In this document: positions 1 through 9,112 of the stretch, piece after piece
Layout: every line of letters begins with the position of its first letter
Position numbering within the stretch: position 1 is the stretch's first letter
DNA from: Mesoplasma sp. JKS002658
Lineage (GTDB): Bacteria; Bacillota_I; Bacilli_A; Mycoplasmatales; Mycoplasmataceae
Direction of reading: 5' to 3'
DNA: 64,000 nt
Assembly (NCBI RefSeq): GCF_023566355.1
Contig: NZ_JAKNSW010000001.1
Span: 1 to 64,000, forward strand
Made by a program: the position numbers and the translations under genes
The notes under the pieces: model-generated
Seen by the model: the letters and a program-made list of their open reading frames with translations, nothing else
The model's database searches: none
What the model was told of the DNA's origin: nothing

Positions 1-1
1 T

Positions 2-571
2 CAGGCCTTTTTGAGTGCCAATAGTAGTTTTATAGGATTAGATACTGTTGTTGATTATGATGCTGATTCATTCATAGCTCCTAGTTCAACGACTGATGGT
101 TCGCTGACTATTAGTGCTAAACCAAATACAGCATATACCGGAACCTTAATAATTACTATTACTAAATTAACCAATGTTGTTGATGAGCGTAACTTTGTGG
201 ATATTGTTGAACAAATTTCAAAAAATAATCAATTAGTTTTACGTATTCCCTCAGGAACAACCAAAGGTGATGGTGGTGCTGATAGCACCTATGTTCAATC
301 TTTAAAACAATCATTTATTAGATTAGTTGTAGGTTTAGGTTATCAAATAAACCTTCAAGATATGGTTATTACTCAACAATGGTTTGACAACGGTTCTGGT
401 GGTTATGAAGGTGAAGCTCCAAGTAATGAACAATTGGATAGTGATTACTATGATTGACACACCACCAAGGGAATTTCTATTGGAGGATATATGGTTACAG
501 CCAGTGGAGAAATAATTCCTTTTGAATTTCACTTTTTAAAATGTGAAATTATTATTGGTCAACAACGATAA
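2..571 (+). CDS. C-terminal part of a surface/secreted-type protein, cut by the window edge
   Basis: The reading frame is open from the window edge and runs through an in-frame TGA (455-457, read as Trp) to TAA at 569-571, so 189 residues are visible and the start is missing. The visible part is rich in Thr, Ser, Asn and Gly, with alternating hydrophobic residues (for example AYTGTLIITITKL) that suggest beta-sandwich structure. An acidic Gly/Ser/Asp/Tyr segment follows near residues 130-150. No membrane helix or known catalytic motif is visible. The composition resembles mollicute surface lipoproteins, but the signal peptide would lie outside the window, so export is only inferred. The function is not recognised. 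Confidence 0.6.
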
Positions 572-656
572 TCCATTAACTTATTTATTTTTTTAAGATG
601 TTGTTATAAATAACAAGAACAACACTGTTATTAAAGAAAGCCAATTTAAAGGTGTA

Positions 657-662
657 TATAAT
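657..662 (+). promoter_or_regulatory. TATAAT -10 box upstream of ung
   Basis: A perfect TATAAT sits 56 bases before the ung start. No convincing -35 hexamer is visible. The expected start of transcription (about 669) would lie just before the hairpin at 676-699. Confidence 0.35.
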
Positions 663-675
663 ATTAATGAGAGTT

Positions 676-699
676 AAAAGTGCCGTGAGGCACTTTTTT
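676..699 (+). terminator. Terminator-like hairpin before ung
   Basis: A 9-bp stem (AAAAGTGCC / GGCACTTTT) with loop GTGA is followed by T residues. By position it ends the transcript of the upstream surface-type gene, although a TATAAT box lies on its 5' side. Confidence 0.7.
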
Positions 700-718
700 A
701 AAGATTGGAGAGCAAATT

Positions 719-1381
719 ATGAGCAGATTTCCCCAAGGGTGAGAAACCTTTTTTGAAGAAGAGGTAAAAAAGGATTACTTTCAACAACTTTGAAAGACAG
801 TTCAACACGAATATTACACCACGACAGTTTATCCGCCAGGAAAAGATGTTTTTGCAGTGTTTAAACTAGTCCGTCCAGAAGACGTCAAGATTGTCTTACT
901 TGGTCAAGATCCTTATCATGGAAAAAATCAAGCTAATGGTATTGCTTTTTCAACTGCTTCAGCAATTACACCACGCAGTTTGGCTAACATGTTTAAAGAA
1001 TTAAAGAGTGATTTAGATATCGATCATCCTAGTAATGATTTAAGTGGCTGAGTAGCGCAAGGTGTCTTTTTATTGAATACGATTTTAACTGTGCGTGAAC
1101 ACCAACCCCTAAGTCATCAAGAGCTGGGGTGAGAAACTTTTGTTTTAAATGTTCTTAATTTCTTAAATTCTAACAACAAAGTGATTTTGTACTGTGCTTT
1201 TGGTAATCAAGCAATGAAAATGTATAGTAAAATTAATGGTATTAAGTCAGAGAATATCTTGAGGTATGGACACCCGAGTCCGTTTAGCTATGATAAATAT
1301 TTCAAAGGTACCCGTCCCTTCAGTCAAATCAATAGTTGGTTAGAGTTTCATGATTTAACACCAATTAATTGGGCACAATAA
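719..1381 (+). CDS. ung: Uracil-DNA glycosylase (family 1)
   Basis: Removes uracil from DNA as the first step of base excision repair. The 220-residue product has the usual family length. The water-activating motif GQDPYHG is at residues 62-68, and the C-terminal motif HPSPFS is at about 185-190; the family usually has HPSPLS. Four TGA codons are read as Trp, at residues 8 and 25 and around 111 and 138. The ATG at 719 has GGAG six bases upstream and gives the complete N-terminal domain. The gene is followed after 25 bases by an ECF S component and then cysS. Confidence 0.95.
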
Positions 1382-1406
1382 AAAAATTGAAAAGGATCTT
1401 GGTTGG

Positions 1407-2306
1407 ATGAAATCAATTAGTAGGTATTTGTTAACTGAGAATAATTTAGCTCATGTCGTTGCTTATTTTTTGTTGAGTCTAATTGCTTTATTTTTAATTT
1501 ATTCTTTAATCCGCTCAACTTTTTTTAAACGTACTTACAAGGGATTTAAGTTCACAACTAAAAAGATTACTTATATTGCGATGATGGCAGCAGTTTCTTC
1601 TGCAGTAACAGTTGTGATTTCTTTGACTTTACCGATTACTGTTCTTCCTCCTGTTCGGATGTCTTTTGAAGGAATCATGATTAAAATTGCGGGAATGTTC
1701 TTTGGACCGCTGGTAGGAATGATTGTGGGATTGATTACTGAATTAATCACGATAATGTTTGTGCCTTCCTATATCCATATAGCCTATTTGCTTTTAGAGT
1801 TGGGAGTCGGTTTTTTAAGTGGAATTGCAGCAGTTTCTCAAAAATGAACTGGGAAAAAGAAGTGATTAACGTTTTTAGTAATTAACCTTTTTATTATTCT
1901 TTATGGCGTGATTATGGTTTTAATTACGAGTAGTTATGATCAAAATGTTAAAATCTTTGGTGCAGAAATTAGTCCTGATACCTATAAATTTGTTTTTATT
2001 GGTATCCTTGGTGCGAGTTTATTTGTTATTTGGATGGTTGTAGGAGTTTTTCTGGTCATAGAAAAGTCAGAGCTCTTAGAGATTGTTTTACCAATTATTT
2101 TGCTTTGTGTAATTACTGAATTTTTAGCAACTACCTTAATTGGATCTTGAGGAGATTCTAGTTTTTTAGGTATTCCGCGTGATAATGGAGGTTATACTTC
2201 GATTTTAATGGTGCGTCTGATTGAATCGCCACTAAAAATCTTATTCAACACGATAATTTTATCAACGGTCTATTACATTTTAAGACCATTAGTAAAAACA
2301 AAATAG
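1407..2306 (+). CDS. ECF-type transporter S component (substrate-binding membrane subunit)
   Basis: A 299-residue, very hydrophobic protein with about six membrane segments. It contains the pattern typical of ECF S components: a helix ending near PVRMSFEGIMIKIAGMFFGP, followed by a Gly-rich helix. Such proteins bind a vitamin or nucleobase and share a common ECF energising module (EcfA, EcfA', EcfT), which is not in this window. The substrate cannot be read from sequence; folate or another cofactor is possible. The N-terminal membrane helix (residues 12-35) ahead of the S-fold is an addition. An in-frame TGA follows residue 146. The stop overlaps the AGGAGG ribosome-binding site of cysS, so the two are probably co-transcribed. 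Confidence 0.75.
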
Positions 2307-2317
2307 GAGGATTAATT

Positions 2318-3646
2318 GTGAAAATTTATGATTCATTGACTAAAACAACACAAGAGTTAAAGGTGACAAATAACCAAATTCGTCTTTATTGTTGTGGACC
2401 AACAGTTTATAACTACATTCATTTAGGAAATAGTCGACCAAGTTTTACAATGGACTTTTTGGTGCGTTTTTTGCAGTGGAAGGGTATTAAGGTTGATTAT
2501 TTGCAAAATATCACTGATGTTGATGACAAGATTATTGATAAAGCTCTTGCTGCTAAACAATCAGAAACAGATTTAGCAAATTTTTATACTGATGCTTATC
2601 TTGAAGATTTATCTGCATTACACATCCAACCTCCAACCAAGCTTATTAAAGTATCAACTGTCATTGATTTGATGATTGAATTCATTCAAAAGTTAGTTCA
2701 TCAAGGTGACGCTTATCTTGAACAAGAAAACGTCTTTTTTGACTTAAATCGTTGAAAAGGAGAGTATGGAAAGTTATCTAACCGTACTTTAGATAGTTTA
2801 GCTGTTGCACGGATTGAACCAGAAACTAATCTCAAACATCACCCTGCTGATTTTGCGTTATGAAAAAAAACCGAAGTAGGAATTAAGTGAACTGCTCCTT
2901 TTGGGATAGGGAGACCTGGGTGACACACTGAATGTGCTCTCCTAAATGATTTTTATTTTAACCACCAAACTTTAAGTATTCATGGTGGTGGGGTTGATTT
3001 AAAGTTTCCTCACCATGAAAATGAACGGATTCAGTATCTTGCTGCTAACAATAGAGAGTTAAGTGAAATTTGAATGCACAACGGTCATTTAACTTTTAAT
3101 GATGAAAAAATGTCAAAATCTTTAGATAATATGATTTTGGTGCGAGACTTCTTAAAAGATTATCATCCTGATGTTTTACGATGATTGTTTTTAACTACTG
3201 CTTATACCCAACCTTTGGATGTCAGTCATGATCTTTTAACTCAGGGTCAAAAGTTTTTAGATCGCTTAAATAACTTAACTAAAAAAGCGAAACAACTAAC
3301 CGCTTTTAACCAGTTAATTGATGAAAGTACCAAAGAAAGTTCTTCGCATTTTTTAGAACGATTTAATGACTTTATGAATGATGATTTGAACACCCCTTTA
3401 GTTCTTAGCGTTCTTGAACAAGCAATTAAAGCAATTAATAAAGACTTAATGAAAGACAAAATAACCCCTGATTTTTATCAATTAAAAACTATGTTAAAGG
3501 TTTTAGGTTTTTCTACTAGTGTGAATCTTGCAGTTAATCAGGAAGAAAAGTCGTTATTTTTAGCTTGGAAAAAAGCTTTGGAACAAAAAGATTATAAAAA
3601 TGCTGATACTTTGCGAAGCCAATTAATTGCTAAAGGATTACTTTAA
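2318..3646 (+). CDS. cysS: Cysteine-tRNA ligase
   Basis: Charges tRNA-Cys in the cytoplasm. The product is 442 residues with class I synthetase signatures: [14 protein letters not shown] near residues 25-38, where Cys26 is a zinc ligand and HLGN is the HIGH-type motif, and KMSKS at 264-268. Further in-frame TGA codons fall at conserved Trp sites, for example in the GRPGWHTECA-like segment around 2910-2940. The GTG start at 2318 has AGGAGG at 2305-2310. The order cysS-rlmB-sigma-rpmG-secE-nusG matches the Firmicutes cluster, although mini-ribonuclease III and yacP are absent here. Confidence 0.96.
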
Positions 3647-3647
3647 A

Positions 3648-4373
3648 ATGAAGAATTTAATTTATGGTAGACGAGTGGTAGAAGAATTTATCCAAAAGCA
3701 CCCAACAATGGTCAAACAAGTGTGAACTAGTCATTACCAAGAACTAGTTAAGAGAACTTCACTTAATCAAACCTTAATAACTGTTAGTACAAATCAAAAA
3801 ATGGAAAAAATGTTTGATCAAAAAGTTAATCATCAAGGATATGTGGCAGAAATTAAAGAATTTAATTACACCCCATTTAACGAACTGCTTGCCGCGATTA
3901 ATACCCAAGAAAAGGCAATAGTTTTGGTGTTAGACCAAATTCACGATCCTTATAATTTTGGAGCTATTATCCGGAGTGCGACACTTTTGAATGTTAGTTA
4001 TCTGATTATTTTAGACCATAAACAAGTTTTAGTTAACCCAACAGTGGTTAAAACTAGTGCGGGAACTGCTTATGATATGATAATTTCTAAAGTTAACAAT
4101 CTAACTAATGCGTTAGAAAAATTGAAAGAAGTCGGTTTTTGAATTTATGCTTCTAATTTAAACCAAGAAGCTCTTGATGCAAGAAAAATTGATTATGCAC
4201 CAAAAACAGTGGTAATTATTGGTAACGAAGAAAAAGGGATAGGAGAAAAATTGACCCATCATGCTGATGTTAATGTTTTTCTACCTTCAACCCAGAAGAT
4301 TGATTCTTATAACGCTTCAGTTGCTGCATCATTGTTGATGTTCATTATTAGTGACCACATCAATTTAATTTAG
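3648..4373 (+). CDS. rlmB: 23S rRNA 2'-O-ribose methyltransferase, SpoU/TrmH family
   Basis: A 241-residue SpoU-type methyltransferase starting one base after the cysS stop. The SPOUT motifs are visible: LVLDQIHDPYNFGAIIRSA (motif 1), GNEEKGIG (motif 2) and a SYNASVAASLLMF segment (motif 3) near the C terminus. A short N-terminal substrate-binding domain precedes the knot. The cysS neighbourhood is typical of rlmB (yacO), which methylates a guanosine in 23S rRNA. The exact target is inferred from the family and location. TGA codons at about residues 26 and 165 encode Trp. Confidence 0.88.
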
Positions 4374-4376
4374 TTG

Positions 4377-4414
4377 AAAAAGGGAACATTTCTTAAAAAA
4401 TGCTCCCTTTTTGT
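4377..4414 (+). terminator. Terminator after rlmB
   Basis: A stem with AAGGGA..CATTT pairing to AAATG.TCCCTT and a short A-rich loop is followed by a T run. It separates the ung-cysS-rlmB group from the sigma-like gene. Confidence 0.75.
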
Positions 4415-4497
4415 GTTTTTCTTGGTTAACTTGTTTAAGTTAATGGGAAAAAATTAATTCTTGTCCTTATACCGAAATAGGAAGTAAGGGATAAAAA

Positions 4498-5088
4498 ATG
4501 AAAAATAGCGAAATTAAATATCATGTAAACCGTGAAGAACACCATTTTGACCCATTAAGCACAAGTCAAAGTGACCGGTGAAGAATTTATCAACAATTAA
4601 GTAAATGCAAGAATTATGCGATTAATAAAAGTTATCGATGTTATTATAATTTACCAATTGAGAAAGAAGATTTAGAACTAGTTGCTTGAATTGCTTTTAA
4701 CGAAGCCATCAACAAGTATGAAAATCAAAAGGGAAGGAAAACTTTTGAATCTTTTTTAATTGATGCAATTACATGACGGTGCAATGATTATTGTGAACGT
4801 TATGTTACCAATCATCATAAAGTTTTGAATTTAGCAAGCACAAAAAATTGAAGTGAGGAAAGGGTTGGTAACGTGAATGAATTATTTGACCAAAAAATTG
4901 CTTTAGATTCCTTGTTTGCTTGTTATTTAGCAACTCTAAAAGATTATGATAAACAGTTGGTAGCAAAAGCGTTAATTTATGATTATCTCGAACCTAAAAA
5001 CATTTACCAGAAATATCCGATGAGTAAATCAAAAGTCTATCGTTTATCAAAAGAAGTGATAAAAGATATCACCCACCTTCTGATTTAA
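4498..5088 (+). CDS. Sigma-70-family-like protein in the sigH position
   Basis: A 196-residue protein between rlmB and rpmG, where Firmicutes carry sigH. The segment AWIAFNEAINKYENQKG followed by TFESFLIDAITWRCNDYCERY resembles sigma region 2, in which a helix for core binding precedes a basic/aromatic -10 recognition helix. The C-terminal residues 150-196 (QKYPMSKSKVYRLSKEVIKD) look like a helix-turn-helix of region 4. Overall conservation is low and six TGA codons encode Trp. Mollicutes normally rely on one housekeeping sigma factor, so this would be an extra, divergent one. The start ATG follows GGAAGTAAGGG. Promoters it might serve are not identifiable. Confidence 0.6.
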
Positions 5089-5144
5089 TCATTTTCTAAT
5101 TTATGATATTCTATATATTGTAATGTAATAAAAAGGGAGTAATT

Positions 5145-5303
5145 ATGCCAAAAGACCATCGTAAGATTATTTTAGTTTGCTCTGATTGTTTAAGTCGTAA
5201 CTACTCTTTAACTAAGGGAAATTTAACACAAAAAGAACGTTTAGAAGTAAAGAAATATTGTTCAACTTGTAATCGTCATACCCTACACAAAGAAAGTAGG
5301 TAA
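5145..5303 (+). CDS. rpmG: 50S ribosomal protein L33
   Basis: A 52-residue L33 of the zinc-ribbon type, with two Cys pairs (CSDC near residue 12 and CSTC near residue 40) that would bind one zinc ion, a basic N terminus, and a final HTLHKESR. An AGGGAG ribosome-binding site lies 6 bases before the ATG. The gene is too short for most ORF cut-offs, but the family signature is clear. It heads rpmG-secE-nusG, the usual arrangement. Confidence 0.93.
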   Translation: MPKDHRKIILVCSDCLSRNYSLTKGNLTQKERLEVKKYCSTCNRHTLHKESR

Positions 5304-5309
5304 GATTTG

Positions 5310-5717
5310 ATGACTCCACAAGAAAAAGAGTTAAAAAAAACCCAAAAAAGGTTAAAAAAAGAGGCGAAGGCCAAGACGAGAGTTACTCGTAAACAAGCAA
5401 AGAGCAAAAAGTCTGATCATGCTCAGAGTGAAGGGACGACTAAACGGGTTTTGAGAGAAAAAGAAATCAAGAAAAATCTCTATAACCGGAGTAACTTTAA
5501 AGCCACAAAAACCAAAGAAAAAATTGATTGAAAACTTTCTTTTAAGGAATTTCCAGTCAAAATGGTTAAAGAAGTGAGCAAGATTAAATGGTCAGGTAAG
5601 CAAAATTTAACCAATAAGTTTGTGCAAGTAATTATCTTTATGTTAATTTTTGCAGTGGTTTTTTATTTAATTGACTGAGGATTTCAGACGTTATTTTCAG
5701 TGATGCACGTGATATAG
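5310..5717 (+). CDS. secE: Preprotein translocase subunit SecE
   Basis: A 135-residue single-span membrane protein of the SecYEG channel. The N-terminal ~75 residues are a Lys/Arg/Glu-rich cytoplasmic extension, common in mollicute SecE. The conserved amphipathic stretch EFPVKMVKEVSKIKW precedes the membrane helix (VQVIIFMLIFAVVFYLIDW). ATG at 5310 is preferred over the TTG one codon upstream because it lies well placed after the AGGTAAG at 5297-5304. SecE is identified by this architecture and by its place between rpmG and nusG. Confidence 0.9.
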
Positions 5718-5735
5718 AAGAGTGGAGTATTAAAA

Positions 5736-6404
5736 ATGAATTTGGAAAACGAAAAATTAGAAGCGGAATTAGAGAAATATCCAGGCCAATGGTTCGTAAT
5801 TAATAGTAATACTGGGCATGAAGACAAGGTTCGCCAGGACTTATTAGAAAAAGTTAAAAATCAAAATCTGGGTAACATTATTTTTGATGTGCGAATTTCA
5901 AAGTACTTGACTGAAACTAAGAGTGGTAAAGAAACAGAAAAAAACAAATTTCCTGGATATATTTTCATTAATATGAACATGACTGAAGAAGCATGATTTA
6001 TTGTGCGTAATACTCCAGGAGTAACTGGGTTTATTGGTTCATCTGGAAGAGGAGCAAAACCATTTCCATTAACAAGCGAAGAAGTGGCAAGAATGATTTT
6101 AAATGACCAAACCCAATCTGATCCTGTTGAGCCATTAGAACCAAGTAAAGAAGTTAAACCTGTTTCTGGAAATAAAGTGATTACTTCTGGACCAAATGCT
6201 ACTCAGGAAAAAGTTGTTTATACTGCTGATTTCAAAATTGGTGATCAAGTAGTAATTCAAACTGGACCGTTTATGAACAAAGATGGAAAAGTTATTGATA
6301 TGGATTTTGATAAGGGAGTAGCGATTATTTCAATTGAGATGTTTGGTCGTTATACACCAACCGAGGTCGAATTTAAAAACGCAAAAATCCTCACTGAAGA
6401 TTAA
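5736..6404 (+). CDS. nusG: Transcription elongation/termination factor NusG
   Basis: A 222-residue NusG with the N-terminal NGN domain (WFVINSNTGHEDKVRQDL through VRNTPGVTGFIGSSG) and a C-terminal KOW domain beginning near FKIGDQVVIQTGPFMNKDGKV. NusG binds RNA polymerase and links it to Rho or the ribosome. A TGA at 5994 encodes the Trp of the WFIVRNTPGVTGF segment. The linker between the domains (about residues 130-165, rich in Pro, Glu, Thr, Ser) is longer than usual. The gene is followed by a strong terminator. Confidence 0.95.
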
Positions 6405-6465
6405 TCGTTTAAGAAAAATAATGTAATTGTAGTTGAATACCAGTGCAATGTGAATCGGATTGTTA

Positions 6466-6491
6466 GCTCTTTTTTAAAAGGGCTTTTTTCT
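6466..6491 (+). terminator. Terminator after nusG
   Basis: An 8-bp stem GCTCTTTT / AAAAGGGC (one T-G pair) is followed by a T run. It closes the rpmG-secE-nusG unit. Confidence 0.75.
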
Positions 6492-6564
6492 TGTTCAAAA
6501 TTAACAAAAAGTCTGGAAATATGTCGAAATTAACTAAGAAAAAAGCTCAAAATTATTAAAATTA

Positions 6565-6573
6565 TGTTAAAAT
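6565..6573 (+). promoter_or_regulatory. Extended -10 promoter of the rplK operon
   Basis: TGTTAAAAT fits an extended -10 (TG-N-TAAAAT). It lies 79 bases before the rplK start, just after the nusG terminator. No good -35 is visible, as is common for extended -10 promoters. The ~70-base leader could carry the L1 binding site known in other bacteria, but no structure was verified. Confidence 0.5.
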
Positions 6574-6651
6574 CAATGAGTAAATTTTATTGTGGAAGAA
6601 GCCAAGAGTTTCGTTTGGACCACAGCGAGTAGAGAGAAAGAGGAAATACCC

Positions 6652-7086
6652 GTGGCTAAAAAAGTAACACGTATTGCAAAACTGGAATTTATGGCAATGC
6701 AAGCCAAACCTGGAGCAGAACTAGCTTCTTTGGGAATTAACATGCCAGAATTCACCAAACAATTTAACGACGCAACTAAAGAAAGAGCAGGAGATGTTGT
6801 GCCAGTTGTTATTACTGCTTATGATGATAAATCATTTGATTTTGTCTTAAAAACAACTCCTGCCCCAGTGATGTTGAAAAAAGCTGCTAAGATTCAAAAA
6901 GCAGCGCATAATCCTGGAAAGGAAACTGCTGGAACGATTAGTATTGAAGATTTAAGAAGCATTGCTGAGTATAAATTACCAGACTTGAATGCTAATAGTG
7001 TTGAAGCGGCTATGAAAATTATTGCTGGAACTGCTAAAAATATGGGAATTAAAATTACTGGATGAGATGAAGGGGAAACTAAATAA
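6652..7086 (+). CDS. rplK: 50S ribosomal protein L11
   Basis: A 144-residue L11, part of the GTPase-associated centre of the ribosome. The N-terminal [21 protein letters not shown] and the C-terminal [21 protein letters not shown] segments are characteristic. The GTG at 6652 is chosen because the protein then begins exactly where L11 normally does and GAGG lies about 9 bases upstream; a 20-residue upstream extension of the frame has no family support. A TGA near the end (7063-7065) is Trp, followed by DEGETK. The stop overlaps the rplA start by one base, so the pair is translationally coupled. Confidence 0.95.
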
Positions 7087-7769
7087 TGGCAAAGTTGAGT
7101 AAAAATCGTAAAGCAGCTTTAACAAAAGTTGATAAGAAAACCCTTTATCCAGTTGCTCAAGCAATTAATTTAATGAAAGAAGTTGCTTCAACTAAGTTTG
7201 ATGAAACTGTTGAATTGGCTTTCAACTTAAACATTGATCCGCGTAAAGCCGATCAACAAGTTAGAGGGGCGGTTGTTTTACCTTCAGGAACTGGTAAAAG
7301 TCAACGTGTTTTGGTTTTAACTACTACTAAAACAAAAGAAGCAACTGATGCTGGTGCTGATTTTGTTGGTTCTGATGACATGATTTATAAAATTCAAAAT
7401 GAAAATTGGTTTGACTTTGATGTGATTATTGCCACTCCAGAAATCATGGCTAAATTAGGACCAATTGGTAAAGTTTTAGGACCTAAAGGTTTGATGCCTA
7501 ACCCAAAAACTGGAACTGTTACAATGGATGTTAAAAAAGCTATTGAAGATGTTAAAAAAGGAAAAGTAGAGTATCGTGCTGATAAAGAAGGAAACATTCA
7601 CACGATTATTGGAAAAGTTTCTTTTGATGTTAGCGCTTTAGAAAACAACTTTAAGACTATCCTTAGTGAACTACAAAGAGTTAAACCTCAAACTGTTAAA
7701 GGTGACTATATCAAGAGTGTGACAATCTCTTCAACAATGGGTCCAGGAATTAAAATTCAATTAAATTAA
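7086..7769 (+). CDS. rplA: 50S ribosomal protein L1
   Basis: A 227-residue L1, the mobile stalk protein that binds 23S rRNA and, in other bacteria, represses its own operon. The family signature [20 protein letters not shown] is visible near residues 126-145, split between the residues shown here. Full family length. The ATG overlaps the rplK stop (TAATG). A terminator follows directly. Confidence 0.97.
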   Translation: MAKLSKNRKAALTKVDKKTLYPVAQAINLMKEVASTKFDETVELAFNLNIDPRKADQQVRGAVVLPSGTGKSQRVLVLTTTKTKEATDAGADFVGSDDMIYKIQNENWFDFDVIIATPEIMAKLGPIGKVLGPKGLMPNPKTGTVTMDVKKAIEDVKKGKVEYRADKEGNIHTIIGKVSFDVSALENNFKTILSELQRVKPQTVKGDYIKSVTISSTMGPGIKIQLN

Positions 7770-7775
7770 GAAAAT

Positions 7776-7798
7776 CGTCTTTTCTCAAGACGTTTTTT
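7776..7798 (+). terminator. Terminator after rplA
   Basis: A CGTCTT / AAGACG stem with a 5-base loop is followed by six T. It separates rplKA from the rplJL unit. Confidence 0.75.
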
Positions 7799-7805
7799 AT
7801 TGTAA

Positions 7806-7834
7806 TTGTTCTTGGTTTTAGATATGATGATAAT
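7806..7834 (+). promoter_or_regulatory. Promoter of the rplJL operon
   Basis: TTGTTC (7806-7811) and GATAAT (7829-7834) are separated by exactly 17 bases. This is one of the best -35/-10 pairs in the window. It lies between the rplA terminator and the L10-type leader. Confidence 0.6.
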
Positions 7835-7840
7835 GCTATT

Positions 7841-7958
7841 AGTACCGAAGAAAGTAACTGGGAAACCTTAATTTGTTACCGAGGAAAAAGCTAGAACATA
7901 TCTTTATTAATAAAAGTTTGCTTTTTAACCTTGGTCGAAAATTAGATCAAGGTTTTTC
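7841..7958 (+). promoter_or_regulatory. L10-type ribosomal leader with attenuator upstream of rplJ
   Basis: A ~150-base leader separates the rplJL promoter from rplJ. The first part contains paired segments such as AGTAAC...GTTAC around 7854-7886. The second part ends in a clear intrinsic terminator: AACCTTGGTC / GATCAAGGTT with five T (7927-7958), placed before rather than after the gene. In other Firmicutes the L10(L12)4 complex binds such a leader and promotes termination. Assignment to that class rests on position and the terminator; the kink-turn was not verified. Confidence 0.65.
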
Positions 7959-7994
7959 TTATTTATTCGTTAAACATAAAAAGGGGGGAAATAG

Positions 7995-8492
7995 ATGACA
8001 CAAGAAAGACCAGCACACGCCAAAAAGGCTTTGGTTATTCAAGAAATTGCCCAAAAATTAACCACTAACAATGGGGTGGCAATTGCTGAATACAAAAACT
8101 TAACAGTTGCGCAAATGACAACTTTACGTCAAGAAGCGTTAAAACAAGGTATCGAAGTTAAAGTGTACAAGGATTCATTAGTAAGAAGAGCTGCTAGTGA
8201 AAGTAACCTTGAACCTTTAAATGAATTCTTAACTCAACAAAATGTTTTCATTTTTTCAAAAGAAGACGGGGTGGCAGCACCTAAACTCGTGGCTGAATTT
8301 GCCAAAAAGAACAAAGATTTAGTTTTAAAAGCAGGAATCTTTGAAGGTAAAATTCAAGACACAACTGCAATTAATAACATTGCTTCTCTTCCATCAAAAG
8401 AAGAACTTTATTCAATGTTTGCCAACTCTTTATTGTATCCATTGCGTCAAGTGATGAATGCAATCAAAGCAGTTGCTGACACTAAAGCGTAG
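7995..8492 (+). CDS. rplJ: 50S ribosomal protein L10
   Basis: A 165-residue L10 that anchors L7/L12 dimers to the ribosomal stalk. The N-terminal domain has the expected segments GVAIAEYKNLTVAQMTTLRQEAL and VYKDSLVRRA. The C-terminal helix for L7/L12 binding (PLRQVMNAIKAVAD) is present. The ATG follows a very strong GGGGGG-type ribosome-binding site. It is co-transcribed with rplL after the leader attenuator. Confidence 0.96.
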   Translation: MTQERPAHAKKALVIQEIAQKLTTNNGVAIAEYKNLTVAQMTTLRQEALKQGIEVKVYKDSLVRRAASESNLEPLNEFLTQQNVFIFSKEDGVAAPKLVAEFAKKNKDLVLKAGIFEGKIQDTTAINNIASLPSKEELYSMFANSLLYPLRQVMNAIKAVADTKA

Positions 8493-8563
8493 TTAAATAA
8501 GAATAACAACAAACTCGTACTAGATAGTATTAATTATGAAAACCATTAAAGGAGAATAAAATT

Positions 8564-8932
8564 ATGGCAGTCACAAAAGACGATATTATTAAAGCATTAG
8601 AAACCATGACTTTAACTGATCTAAACGATTTAGTTAAAGGAATTGAAGAACACTTTGGAGTAGTTGCTGCTGCTGCAGTTGCTGCCCCAGCAGCTGGAGC
8701 TGACGCTGCTGCTGCCCCTTCAGAAGTAACTGTTTTCTTAGCAGAAGCAGGAGCACAAAAAGTGCAAGTTATCAAAGTAGTTAAAGAACTTACTGGATTA
8801 GGGTTAATGGATGCCAAAAAATTGGTTGATGGAACTTTACCAGTAGCAATTAAGGAAAACATTAAACCAGAAGAAGCAGAACAAATTAAAGAAAAATTAG
8901 TTGCTGCTGGAGCTTCAGTAGATATTAAATAA
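8564..8932 (+). CDS. rplL: 50S ribosomal protein L7/L12
   Basis: A 122-residue L7/L12 stalk protein. The N-terminal dimerisation helix is followed by an Ala-rich hinge (residues ~36-52, AAAAVAAPAAGADAAAAPSE) and the C-terminal domain with KVQVIKVVKELTGLGLMDAKKLVDG, which contacts translation factors. An AAAGGAG site precedes the ATG. The 71-base gap to rplJ and the strong terminator after the gene fit the usual L10:L12 stoichiometry. Confidence 0.97.
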   Translation: MAVTKDDIIKALETMTLTDLNDLVKGIEEHFGVVAAAAVAAPAAGADAAAAPSEVTVFLAEAGAQKVQVIKVVKELTGLGLMDAKKLVDGTLPVAIKENIKPEEAEQIKEKLVAAGASVDIK

Positions 8933-8962
8933 TTAGACTTATTTAAAACCTAATTAAATAAC

Positions 8963-8996
8963 AAGGCAAATTTATTTCTATAAATTTGCCTTTTTT
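8963..8996 (+). terminator. Terminator after rplL
   Basis: A long stem (AAGGCAAATTTA / TAAATTTGCCTT) with loop TTTCTA is followed by a T run. A very strong intrinsic terminator. Confidence 0.85.
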
Positions 8997-9007
8997 CTTT
9001 GTTTTTA

Positions 9008-9016
9008 TGGTAAAAT
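9008..9016 (+). promoter_or_regulatory. Extended -10 promoter ahead of the rpoBC region
   Basis: TGGTAAAAT matches the TG-N-TAAAAT extended -10 also seen before rplK. It follows the rplL terminator and would start a transcript covering the 393-residue gene and rpoBC. No -35 is visible. Confidence 0.45.
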
Positions 9017-9112
9017 TTTTGCAGTGATTTTAGTTTAGTTAGTTAAGAGCTTCTACTAGATCAAGCATTTAATAAAATCTGCAGATAATTAACAGTAGAA
9101 AGTGATACTTGC

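Noticed and set aside
4426-4443. Short palindrome TTAACTT-GTTT-AAGTTAA before the sigma-like gene.
   Set aside because: Such AT-rich palindromes are expected by chance at this base composition, and no operator evidence is available.
6592-6651. A 20-residue N-terminal extension of L11 starting at GTG 6592.
   Set aside because: Other L11 proteins begin at the [12 protein letters not shown] segment and GAGG is placed for GTG 6652.
8530-8862. A 110-codon minus-strand ORF opposite rplL.
   Set aside because: It is the antisense shadow of the Ala-rich hinge; L7/L12 on the plus strand is unambiguous.
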